From the NCBI GenBank assembly GCA_963513935.1, contig OY740772.1, forward strand, positions 14,726,098-14,790,097: a DNA stretch of 64,000 nt, written 5' to 3'. Position numbers and translations under genes: made by a program. The notes under the pieces are model-generated. The model was not told where the DNA came from, did not search any database, and saw only the letters and a program-made list of their open reading frames with translations. The DNA comes from Aphrophora alni (taxonomy: Eukaryota; Arthropoda; Insecta; Hemiptera; Aphrophoridae). Below, piece after piece: positions 36,510-47,700 of the stretch; position 1 is the first letter of the stretch; the number at the start of each line of letters is the position of its first letter.

Positions 36510-37956
36510 TCAAAACATTCCAGGATCATAGTCTTTATGCTTATCACCTTCCTCCTTCTTAATTCTAGCCATAATTCGAAATTTTCTTTTCTTCTTGTTA
36601 TCACTGTCCACTTTTATTTCCGCTTCGGTCACCCTTTTTAAATTGCAGGGCTCTAATCTAACTCGAACATTTTCACTGCAATTTAGGCCTAAGGGACTTA
36701 ACACATCAATTTACCTAGCTGAACCCTTGTTGTATGACAAAACTGCATCATGAACTCCAATTCTTTAGTCACCATTCCACAGAAAACAGTTTTTGAAAGT
36801 CATTTCCAAATTAGCCGATTGAAAGACTCATTCGGGTTTTGAGTCAGACCTAAAGTAGGGTACATCGATCAAGCAACACACCATTAGATAAAACTTTGAA
36901 AATGGGCTTGATATCAGACAACACTGCTTCTGGCAAGAAATGTTTATGTGAATATTTTTCATATGTCCTATTGTAGCCACAAAAAGAGTATTCACCTTTT
37001 GGACATAACTGGTGTTGGGGATTTTCATCAGTAGAGTCATGATAATACAAACTACATATGGCACGCTTTATTGCAGACAATTCATGGTAGTTCATTTTTA
37101 TTGCTTTGCCATAATACACTTGCAGATTATTTATATCTGTAAGAGTTAGCCTACCTTTACCACTATGACCTTTACCATCACTCAGTTTGTCGCCTTTCTT
37201 TTGGGTTTTATCAAGTTTGTATCCCTGACAATACTAAGACATTACATGTGTATCTAAAACTTTACCAGTTTCTATAGACATTACTGTCACAACACCATTC
37301 AAGGAGCTAAATCTGCGTTTTAGTCAGGTCCTATCTATAGCCACTGCGAAATCAGAGGTTTCAGTTTTTATAAATTACTTCTTGAACAGCCTCTATCATA
37401 CAATCTTGAGCAACTTTTTTAATAATAGGTTCTATAATCCTGTGATATTTCATAAAATGAGTTGGGGGCTCAGGTATGTCAAGGATTGTGCAGAGCATTT
37501 TACCATTCTCTAGGACACTCGCAATTGATCGGAGGACATTAATATCAAAATGGCCTTTTGGAGTTTTAGTACTAGTCATCACATTCTTTACAGGAAAGTT
37601 TAATATTTATGGCACAACCCATTCTACTTTTTGGAATTTCCGGCAACACGATTTCACCTGTTCCACATTTAATACAAACTCCAAAGTTTCTTAGATTTTC
37701 AGTTAAAACATCCAAGTCTATGAGAATGTATGTAGATGGTGTAGGCTTATCAGTTTTACCTATTTTTGTAAATGATGCAGAATATGTTGGCATAAATTCA
37801 GCATTTTCATCAGTATCTGTTATCAGATTCTAGGTTATGATTAGATCTAGAGGTTGAAGTTGAGGGAAGAGGCTCTAGTTCACATTCCGACATGTGGACT
37901 TTTTGTGTATTGGTTTCCTTGAAACCTTCTCTTTTTACAAAACTTGTGACTCCTCG
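36510..37956 (-). pseudogene. Mutator-like (MULE) transposase pseudogene
   Basis: Minus-strand reading through several frames gives, in order: a Ser-rich N-terminus (37900-37800); STYILIDLDVLTENLRNFGV and an FGVCIKCGTGEI zinc motif; LSCKECDD; NVLRSIASVLENG; SSLNGVVTVMSIETGKVLD; DSTDENPQHQLCPKG; and a C-terminus ending DYDPGMF. This order matches the arthropod Mutator-like transposase family (SLNGVV...GKVLD; STDENPQHQ.CP). Several stops, frameshifts and at least one internal deletion before HSGKGRLT leave it dead. Terminal repeats were not found. Confidence 0.85.
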
Positions 37957-37960
37957 TCAT

Positions 37961-38329
37961 TTAGGGAACTATGGAAACATTAGGACAACTTACTTGGTAA
38001 TTCTGAGCAATTACTTGGTCAACCCCAAATTTTTTCACATTTTTCCACGTATTTCTATACTGTGACACATATTTTTTACACTGAATTTTGACCTTTTTTT
38101 TACTACTATTCACTGACTCGATTCTATTCCAACAGTTAAACGTGTGCTTTTCTTGATTTAACGTCATTGACTCGCCACATGTTGGACACACTTTGGTATG
38201 TTGCAAAACGCTGTATTCGTACAAAAAACGTGTTAACTTTTCCTGATCTTCACTTAAAACCGTGAAACTAAGTAACGTGTTCTCACACCCGTCACATAAA
38301 AAAGGATTATCGGAGGAACCACTAGCCAT
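37961..38329 (-). CDS. Zinc-ribbon ORF, probably an ISXO2/Merlin-type transposase N-terminus
   Basis: 122 codons from ATG at 38329. Cysteine pairs CDGC (near residue 13) and CPTC (near 49), then C and C, suggest zinc binding. The order FLYEYSVL-x5-CPTCGESM followed by a basic stretch resembles the N-terminal zinc ribbon of ISXO2-like transposases, as in the ORF at 43816. No DDE domain follows; the Mutator-like remnant begins directly after its stop. Either a truncated transposase or an unrecognised small gene. Confidence 0.4.
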   Translation of the reverse strand: MASGSSDNPFLCDGCENTLLSFTVLSEDQEKLTRFLYEYSVLQHTKVCPTCGESMTLNQEKHTFNCWNRIESVNSSKKKVKIQCKKYVSQYRNTWKNVKKFGVDQVIAQNYQVSCPNVSIVP

Positions 38330-38533
38330 AACGGTACTGTCACAACTGGCCTTCCGCGCGTCTCCCGGAAGCCACTGTTATCGCGTGGACTTTGAACCTT
38401 CTTATCGCTCGGCAACCTGTACGATGGCCTTGCGAGCCTTGAATTATGTTTCTTGCTTTCTGAAAACATCCTTATGACCGTAGTAAAATATGAAAAAGTT
38501 TGGGGTTGACCAAGTAATTGCTCAGAATTACCA
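37995..38533. repeat. 35-bp perfect inverted repeat around the zinc-ribbon ORF
   Basis: Arms 37995-38029 and 38499-38533 are exact inverse copies (left begins TGGTAATTCTGAGCAATTAC). The left arm is coding within the ORF (FGVDQVIAQNY); the right arm repeats the same coding sequence on the other strand, upstream of the ORF. This points to a local inverted duplication rather than ordinary transposon ends. Confidence 0.85.
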
Positions 38534-38615
38534 CTTACTTATATCAAAATTATAACCAACAATACAATAATGTAAACAAAACAAAAGTCAGCTGATTATT
38601 AACTGTCTACAGCAG

Positions 38616-39705
38616 TTTTCCTTACACAGATCACTATTTTTCACTGAAAAATCACAATTTAAAACTATGAAATCCACGTATTTATAGGTTAAGACATAAT
38701 AGCCTATGGTTTGACGCATGCCCATTACATAATGACTATGCCAGATCCCTATTTATATGTCACAACAGGTTTGGCCAGATGGCTATAGGCCCTATATCCA
38801 AACATTTCGTAGGTTTACACTAATTGTGTAGTAATAAATCAGATTACTAATATGGAGGATTGACCACATTTCACATGATCTGTGATCTCAGATATAAACA
38901 TTGAAATTTCGGTAAATATTTGTACATTATCATCGGATTTTATTATTAAAAATTATGAAATCATTAGCTATTTACCTTGTATTCAAACATACAGTTCATA
39001 TTTTTTATTGGAAAACAGTAAAAAAATACATGATTTTAGTAGAAAATAAGACATACAAAAGTACAAAATCCAGCTTAAGTTATGATACCTAATACGTTAA
39101 TATTGATAACTACGTTCGTCAAATCAGTCAATGTGTGATTGCTTGTTGAATCTCACATCGCTCAATGAGATATAGGTCTGGAACTACAGGTCTGGGAAGG
39201 TAACTATATATAGTAAATATCGGTTGTACGTCGTAATTCGATTTTTCTATACAAAATTATGAAAACAAAGTATTTACGTTGTAGGATCAGATCATATTAT
39301 GTGTCGCAATAAACATTTCAAGTCCCAAAATTTCATTTCTTCACTGTTAAATAACACATAGAAAATAAGGGAATACGGCTGTTAGGTTAAGGTCTAATAA
39401 CGAAAGCCGATGTTAATATGTAGGACTACCTTATTTTAAAACAATCAGATCATTTTTAATTTTGTAAGACAATTTTAGTCAGAAAAAGCATTAGTTTATT
39501 AGAAAATAGGGATATTAAAGTATTGAAATCGACTTCACAATTAGTAGCGTCTAAGTTACGTAAGTTACAAAATGGGACACTGCTTCATCATATTATTATA
39601 TGGGAACATAATGAATACACATGCCATTATGTCTAATTTATAAATACATGGATTTCATAGTTTTTAAATTGTGATTTATTGGTGAAAAAAGTGACTTTCA
39701 AATTG
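38616..39705. repeat. Inverted-repeat pair, probable MITE or foldback
   Basis: About 38645-38740 and 39600-39700 are inverted relatives (CACAATTTAAAACTATGAAA against TTTCATAGTTTTTAAATTGTG). The sequence between is noncoding, and the outer boundaries are unclear. Confidence 0.5.
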
Positions 39706-39797
39706 AAAAAAAAAATTATTCTTAACAAGTAAGGTAAGTAGTTAACGAATAAAGAAAAAAAATCCCGAAAATTAGAAGTCAGGCTGAAGTAAATAAA

Positions 39798-40568
39798 TAC
39801 CAATTAAGGTAAATATGCAGGAGACATTTCCCATCGATTTTAAGTGCAAATTCTCAGCATTTTATCTTTAACATTAAAGTTTTTTCAATACTTTCGATCA
39901 TTCTGAACAAAACTAGTCACTTTTATTTCCCAATTCATTATTTCTGTCCGGAAACAGCGATTTAAAGTATTTTTCCGTTATTTTACAGTATTATGGCATT
40001 TTGAGGTTATTTCAACACATATTTTATCATTTAAAGTAAAATCACGGATTCAGCAAAATCTTCTTTTTTTTATTCAGCACGGAAAATAGTTCTCTATCAA
40101 GAACTGTCAAACTATGTATCATTTAGTATCAATCATGTTGTGTAAAAAGGTCAGGGAAGGTAACTATATATATGGTTATATAACCACCAGACCTAGTTAA
40201 AGAACTCATAATATATATATTTACTTTACTTGACCTATAGTTCTTGTACTAGGTCTGGGTTTCAGAGACCTAGTCATCATGAATCTTAGATCAAAGATGC
40301 GTAGTAATATCAATCTGTATTAGTGAATTAAGTGCACATGCGCCCCGCGAGTGAATTCAATAGCGCTACACAATAGAATATACTGTATAACAAACTGTTC
40401 AATTTGTAAAATTGTGAAGTAAATAATGAATTGTGAGAGATAAAAACCACTACTTTTGTTCAGAATGATCAAAGGTATAAAAAAAAAAAGACAATTTTGA
40501 AGGTGAAATGTTGATATTTTGCACTTAAAATCGATCGGACATATCTCCTACATATTTACCTAAATTAA
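39798..40568. mobile_element. MITE with about 150-bp inverted repeats
   Basis: The left arm (AAGGTAAATATGCAGGAGAC, then CGATTTTAAGTGCAAA, then TTCTGAACAAAACTAGT) reappears inverted at 40412-40568. The interior has several copies of a GGTCTGG/CCAGACC-type motif and noncoding AT-rich DNA. No transposase and no clear target duplication. Confidence 0.65.
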
Positions 40569-40599
40569 ATATATATATTAACAAAATTTTGTATAAGAT

Positions 40600-43500
40600 A
40601 TTACATTATCAAACTTACTAACCATAAAATCAAAATGTAACTTATATAACGACATAAAGGAAGTAAAAATATATAACTGACCAGTCAACACGAAAAATAT
40701 TTGGTGTATAAGTTAGGTTAGTTCAGGTACAGTATCCTCAAGGTAGGATTGTGTCTGGGTACAGAGGAATAGATAGGCCCCTACACTTTGTTTGTTGTGT
40801 TTGCTTTCAGCGGTACAACCCCAATGAAAAAATATAGACCTCAAATGCTTTTGTGTAAACGCGTATCCTACTTTCATTTCTTTTATCGGTGTAAATAAGA
40901 ATAAAACATTTACAAAAGTACAGAAAGGTGCATATTAAAGAGATAGACAAAATTAGCTGTTTTCATTATAAATATAGGCTATATGTTAATCGTTATTTAA
41001 AAACTTTTAATAGTAAAACATTTACTAAATAAACAAAAATGTAATATTTGTTATTTTTAAATGATCTTTCATTCAAGGTCTAAGCTTGACTATTCCTTAC
41101 AGTGTTCAGAAAATGTTGTGCCAAACTTTGTACTGGTTATATGGGTCAAAATAAAGAAAAAAGTTCATAAGATAAGTGAGATGCAGTCTTCACGAAGTTG
41201 TAACTTTAGGAATTAAATGTAGCTAAGCAGTAATTTGTATACCTAGTATTCTTGGAATGGGTTTGTACCGTCAATTCAGTCTAGGAAAGCAAGTAGAAAG
41301 GAGGACATGCCCCTTACACCAGAAACACTGCTATTCTGAGGCTACTGTATATTTATAGTTTTATTTTCACAACTTTGAATAAATCTCATAGCCTATCTTT
41401 AGTCACATGATTTTATTTGATTTAATATATATATAAAGATAATACTTAAACCTGTTATAGTGACACAAACCAGGCTATCAAGATACTTTCGTCGCTTGAT
41501 GATTTTAGTAGAGGAATACATTCCATAAAAAAAAAAGATTTTTCTCCGACTTAGTAGGCTAAGTACCAGTACTGTACAGAGTGAAAATCCCAATTTAAAA
41601 CAAGATGAGGAATAAAAATAAAGTTTTACCCTATTTAATCCAAATTGTGGTAAATGTAGCTTAGTTAAATCTATTCATGCTACAAAATTTTAATAGCATT
41701 CTACCCTAGAAATAGGACTCTTATCCTAAGCTAACAGGAATAGGTCTAGCTTAAATTATAAAAATGAGGTTATGTCCTTTTAAGAATTGCAAATAATGAT
41801 GCTAAGAAGTATTACTTACAAACATACAAAAGAATGTAAAAATTCCTGTTTACTAATCTAACGATAGGTCTAATGTAGACCTAATAAAATAAATTGTCAG
41901 ATGTAGAAAACATCTATTCTAGATTATTGCTAGTTCCCTAAGTAAGTTTAACCAAAACTACAAGATTCGCAAGACGTATTTGAAGGTATATTTGTTTTTA
42001 AAATAACACTTTCTCGTTCAATTAAAAACACAGGCTTCAGGGTTAGGCTTTAAAGGCTATTTGTGTACAAGCTGGCATTCTTGCAAGTGTTTTTACACAA
42101 TTAATTTTCTTTTTCGCGAGCCGACTTTCAGAAATCTGTACTGATTCAATATTGTACAAATATATTACAATCATAAACATTTGCTTACATGGCAATTAAG
42201 AAAATTATAAATGAAAATAAATTAACCCTGGAGTGATTCATAAAACTGTAAACTCCATTAGAAGCCTATATAAAAAAATGTCGAATCCAATTAAGGGATT
42301 TCAAAAAAAATTGTGTTCAAGAAGAATTACATTTTTCTGTACCTTTGAATTTAATTAAATATGAAAAATGATTAGCACCTTAAAAATGTACTTCAAATAC
42401 GTCCTAATGACCATATTTCCTCCAATGATTTCCTTTTCTAAAAGATTTAAGGCTAAGGTCCTGACTGACTACTTACGCCACTGCTTCTAATGCCCTTTTG
42501 ATTAAAGGTTACTAGATTTCTAGATTAGCATTTGTCAGTAGTTCACTGCATTTTCATATCATGTACATATTGAAATATTTTTATACCCTCTTCTATTCCT
42601 CCAAGGAACACACAATATCTATGCAACTCATCAGATCGCTATAAACTACCTATCCACCGTTCACTTTCACGATTAAATAAATGTTTCAGTCCAAAGTCTG
42701 CCTCCCTAATTCATTTTCGTTTGTTCAATCCACTTCCAATTTCTTAGTTACTGACACTATTGGGCTTTCATCTGCTCGCTAACACAAACTTGCTCACTCA
42801 CCCATCTTTTAAATCAAATAAAACAGATCAAAACAATTGGTCACCAAAAATGTCAGTTTGTAGTGTCAGGCAAAAAATGAAAATGAACCATGGAACAGTC
42901 TTTAAAAAAATATTTAAGAAAGAGAATACTTTAATACCAATAATCCAGAAATAGTTAAACTTTATAATAATGATTCACTCGTATTGTTTGTGGCCTAAAA
43001 TAGATTCTTCAAAAATGTTATTAGTACTAATAAATCATTAAATCAACAATGAATGAAGAACTTCCTTGGTTTACAAAGATTTATTTAAAGGGTAGACTGT
43101 GAGAAAGAATTCTTATTCAATCAATAATCTTTTGGGCCGGTAAATTATATTATTTACAAATGATAACCTCGTTCCTTATTTTTAAAATCATGGTTATTAA
43201 ATCAAGTGTTTTGATTACAATTTACAAAAGTTATAGTAAGGCAGTTCAGTTGTAGGACGAGTTCTAAAAATAAGCTACATTCTCATTTCATCCTTTATGG
43301 TATATTTATGATCCCATGCTAGATATCTAGTTTACCAATTATAAAATGTCTAATTTTTTCTACTTACAATAATGAAACCTTGTTACGCTTTTTGCATTTA
43401 TCTATTTAAAAGTTTAATTAATATTGTTTCTTTTATAACCATTAATATAATATGTTTATTCCTCAATCGTGAACAAATATAAAAAAGTCGCAAGATTGAT
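40600..43500. other. Intergenic stretch without recognised gene
   Basis: AT-rich with only short shadow frames. It includes dispersed repeat family B copy 4 near 42590-42960. Nothing else was recognised. Confidence 0.6.
42590..42960 (+). repeat. Dispersed repeat family B, copy 4 (partial)
   Basis: Contains AACTTGCTCACTCACCCATC and a GTCAGGCAAAAAATGAAAAT block in the same order as the other copies. A related inverted stretch lies at 48080-48330. Confidence 0.5.
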
Positions 43501-43815
43501 TTTATCCTTTTAGGAATCTGTGTTTTTATCAGATAGATTTCTTACTGGTTATACTCAACCAAATAATGTATAATGTGGGCATTGGTTTACTTTTCCGGTT
43601 GAATGTTATACGATTTGCGTTTAGGTAGAGTGTTATTTCGTAGCCTATTTCAACATAACCTAAGTTCAGGTACTCGCTGTTTAGTTTTTGGTGTTTTACA
43701 TAAAGAAATCCATTTACAAACATTCTTATCAATTGTTACTTATGTAGTGAAGTGTACATAAGTTGGTTGTGTTATTAAATTCCAACTCAATGTTCTTTAA
43801 TATGTAATTTTTCAA

Positions 43816-44769
43816 ATGGCGTTTTGGAGCCATAGTAGATTTCAAGGGGTTCATCCAACAACTATATTTATGGTTTATGACATTTGCAGTAAAAATAAGT
43901 ATGATTTTAATCATTGGCTTCAAGAAAAAGGTCTAATTGCAACTGAGTATAAATGCCCGGCTTGTGGAAAGAAGATGTTTTTAGTTGATGACTACAATGT
44001 GCCTGATGGATTTATGTGGAAATGCAGTTCCTTTGACAAACAAGGCAAACACTCCAGTCGGCGCTCAATAAGAAAAGGGACTTGGTTTGAGCATTCATCA
44101 CACAGCCTACAAGATGTTCTTCTAATGACATATTTTTGGTATCGTGAGTATCCTCATAGAATTGTTCAGTATGAAATGCAAACTGGTAATAATAGGATAG
44201 TTTTAGATTGGTTTAATTTTTGTAAAGGAGCTTGCGTAGATATTGTTATGCATAGAAGTGTACCTATAGGTGGTAAAGGGATTCAAATTGAGTTATATGA
44301 AAGCAAATTTTGGAAAAGGACTAATATAATGGACAGAAAAGTACAAAATCAGTGGGTATTCTGTGGGCTGGAAAAAGATAGTACAAGTTGTTTTTTGGTC
44401 GCAGTCAATGATAAAACTCCCAAAACTCTCCTTAAAATAGTAAAAAAGTTTATTATGCCTGGAACAATAATTTATAGTGATGTTTGGAAAGACACTAGCT
44501 TAGAACAGGAGCTTTACAATCATTTAACAGTGTATCATGAACTAACTTTCCGAGATATGGAAAATGGAGGTGTTGGAAACACAACAGAGGGTATATGGAC
44601 CATGATAAAACGTCAGTTCCCAGCTGCAAAACGAAGTAAAGCTTTATTTGATGGATTTATAAGTGAATTTATGTACAGAAGAATGTTAAATGAAGCACAA
44701 GATGGGTTTCTTCAATTCTTAAGTGATATTGCTAAAGTGTATAATCCTCATACATCTGACATGCCATAG
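43816..44769 (+). CDS. ISXO2-like (IS1595/Merlin) transposase-derived protein, intact ORF, altered catalytic site
   Basis: A 317-codon uninterrupted ORF, the only long intact one in the window. An N-terminal zinc ribbon (C47-P-A-C50, C70) is followed by RKGTWFEHSSHSLQDVLLMT, typical of ISXO2-like proteins. The DDE domain runs from about 150 to 275: ELYESKFWKR, QWVFCGLEK, IIYSDVWKD (D222) and NTTEGIW (E258). In catalytically active relatives the first block reads EIDES-like; here Tyr161 stands where the first catalytic Asp is expected. The start is the first in-frame ATG, and the family N-terminus fits. No introns or obvious terminal repeats. It could be a domesticated protein, or a recently mutated Merlin copy (GAT to TAT is one base). 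Family assignment is by motif. Confidence 0.8.
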   Translation: MAFWSHSRFQGVHPTTIFMVYDICSKNKYDFNHWLQEKGLIATEYKCPACGKKMFLVDDYNVPDGFMWKCSSFDKQGKHSSRRSIRKGTWFEHSSHSLQDVLLMTYFWYREYPHRIVQYEMQTGNNRIVLDWFNFCKGACVDIVMHRSVPIGGKGIQIELYESKFWKRTNIMDRKVQNQWVFCGLEKDSTSCFLVAVNDKTPKTLLKIVKKFIMPGTIIYSDVWKDTSLEQELYNHLTVYHELTFRDMENGGVGNTTEGIWTMIKRQFPAAKRSKALFDGFISEFMYRRMLNEAQDGFLQFLSDIAKVYNPHTSDMP

Positions 44770-47700
44770 ATGACATTGTATATTCTTAGTTATTTATGTT
44801 TTGTACATATACATGTATACATAATTTTTTCTTTAATATAAATTATTAGTAATACTTTTTTACATAAATTGGTTAATTTATCAAGTAGGCCTAGGCCTAC
44901 AAGCATAGTTTACCGAATATTAGGACTGGACTTGTGAGTGATGAACATAGCAACCATAGTATTCCAACTCACCCATTTTATATCATTTTTATTGTTGACC
45001 TTTGATGGTACACTTAGTAATTGTAAAAGTTGATCTTTAATAAATGTAGATAGATAACATGAAAAAGTGTGTACAGTTTTTTGACTGCCTACATAACTGG
45101 TACCCGAAGGTCATAAACAATGAATTGGTGTCTCTTAAAGTTAGGTTTCTTTTGGAAATATAACGTTCACCTATTTTATTAATTTATTTCATTGTATATT
45201 GCTCAATTATTTCACAACAATCGTTATTATTTATCTGAAACCACTGAACCAATTGTGATCAAACTTAGTAAGTTAAGTACATACTGTACATTAGTGAATT
45301 AGAGGAAACAATAAAATCTATCATTTCATTATACAGTATTAACCATTTATTGTTTGACTGAAGTCTTATAAGAAATATGTGGGAAGAATTTAATCAATTA
45401 ATTTAATCATGTAAACCATGAAGTTATCATAAAATTTAACAACCCGATACTTCCAGCATTTAAATTGATGAAAGAGTATAGATTGTAAAATTTTAAATTG
45501 TATACACAATTCAAAATGGAGACTAAAAATTAAAATTTTTGTTTATCATGATCAAGATTGGTGTAAATCAGTTTCTCAGAGTTTTAAAGTAACCTGTCTT
45601 TATTCTAAATTTTGAATATATCATAATTCTTTGCCTATAATTTTCTAATAAGTTAAGAAGATTTATTTATATTTGTTTCTCTCATTCTCCATACTCGTAT
45701 CTTCACTTGTTTATTAAAATATAGAAACCTAACCAGGGTTCTGTAAATAACTTACATCTAAATATTTATACATGAATGTTTGTAGAGAAATCGTGGTTTT
45801 TATTTGGTGATTTGGTATTTCTGAAAGGAAAAAAAAACACATTTTTAATAGAATTTTGTTGAAATGTTTTTTTTTTTTTTTTTTTTTTTTTTTAATGTAC
45901 AATGTCTAAAGGTAGTGTTTTTAAAATAAAAAAATTAAGAAAAATTTCTGAACATAAAAAAAATTAAAATTGAGCTTAACTTTGCTATCAATGTTCCGAC
46001 ATTATATAGCCTATATAATAAGTATAATATTTTGATGTATTGTACAATATACATTTGTAATCAATTTGACAGATTAATTATGAACATTCATGTGATTATT
46101 ACTTTCATCTAAAATTAATGGAATGAATAATAATTTAAGTATATTTTACCAGATGCCAACTTTATCATGAGGGTCTCGATTTTCATTAAATTCGTAATAG
46201 ATTATCTACAATCGTGATAACAGTTACTTGGTTTTTCTGTAAATAAATATTTACTAACTATTGAAAGTTTTTATAGTTAGTATCATATACGTTACTTGCT
46301 TTAGATATAAAATATTTATTCCATGTAATTATTTATTATGTAAAGCTATTGTACTCAATTAGAAAACTTTGGTAATGTTCACTACCGATTATTGAGTAAA
46401 ATTAAGAGTTTTACATATTAAAAATTTGCAGCAATTTATAATGAATAAATAATTAAAATCTACGATAATTTAGTTAAAGTTAAGGATATATATATTTTAT
46501 GATGTTCCATCTCTAAAAACCTAGAATACTTATTACAGACAAAACAAATTGATAAAACTAAAATATAGATGTGTAACACAAGTAGTGCATATAAGCACTA
46601 CACACTTACACAAATCGATCTTAATAACTTAACAAACTACAGTAATATTAAATAAAGTAACACATGACATCAATATTGAAGATGGCAACTGGTAGTATAG
46701 AACAAAATACATGAAATTTTCTCAATTTTGTATATTTTTTAGAGATGTATAGGCTATATTTGTTCTTTCGGAAATATTACATTTCAAAAACCTTGTACAT
46801 TTCAAAAACATTTTAGAGAAAATGTGTTTTTTCTTCTTCAAAAATATAGAAATATTGTAAATAAATGTTAGGTTCATTATCAATTATTGAAATTTAAGCT
46901 GTAAAAAGACAAAGTTTAGGTATATGCTTACAGAAAATTGTTATGATTAAATAACTTTAGCCTACAATATTATTAGTAAAAAAAAAAAGATTTGAAATAC
47001 ATGGCTGTGAAGAGAATTAATATTTTAAATTCATTTAATAAAATGAAGACTCGAAAATGTTCTCATAAATAAAAAATTAAATCAAGAAAAATATTGTACC
47101 AGATTTGACAAAAATAATGGTTTGTTAATTTTATTAAATCTTAAGTTTATTTATAAGTGTGATTTATATTTTATAGTCTTATAATTGCTGGTACTGTATA
47201 TGTTAATATTGTAGGCTTATATGTAAATTATTGTAGCCTAAATATTTTAAATCAATTATAATTTGAGTTAATCTCAATGTTAAGTGTGCAAAAGGATTAA
47301 CTTAACGTTAATTAACAACAATTGTTTTTTAAAATTCTATTAATAATAAACAATTTATTTTATGAATATAATGATTTGGTGTTATGGTTTTAATAAAGAT
47401 TATATTTCGGTTGTTTTGAGTTAAGTTTAATTTGTGAGACTAGGCCTAAAAGATTTGTAAAATAATGTTTTGATTTGACAACAGATAATGTAGGGTATGT
47501 CAATTTATTATTTTGTAAAGATTATACAAAACTAAATATATGTAAGGAAATTACTGGTATAGGTACCCGTATTAATGAAACATAATATTTGTTACCGTAT
47601 GGAATTTTGTTGAAATGTTTTATTTTTTATTTTTAATCTACTATGTTTAAAATATTATATTTAAGAAGAAAAAACTTGGAGCAAATAAATCTAAACATGT

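Noticed and set aside
43816..44769. Bacterial contamination or horizontal transfer as the source of the ISXO2-like ORF
   Set aside because: ISXO2/Merlin transposases are common in arthropods, codon use is AT-rich like the surroundings, and no bacterial neighbours are present.
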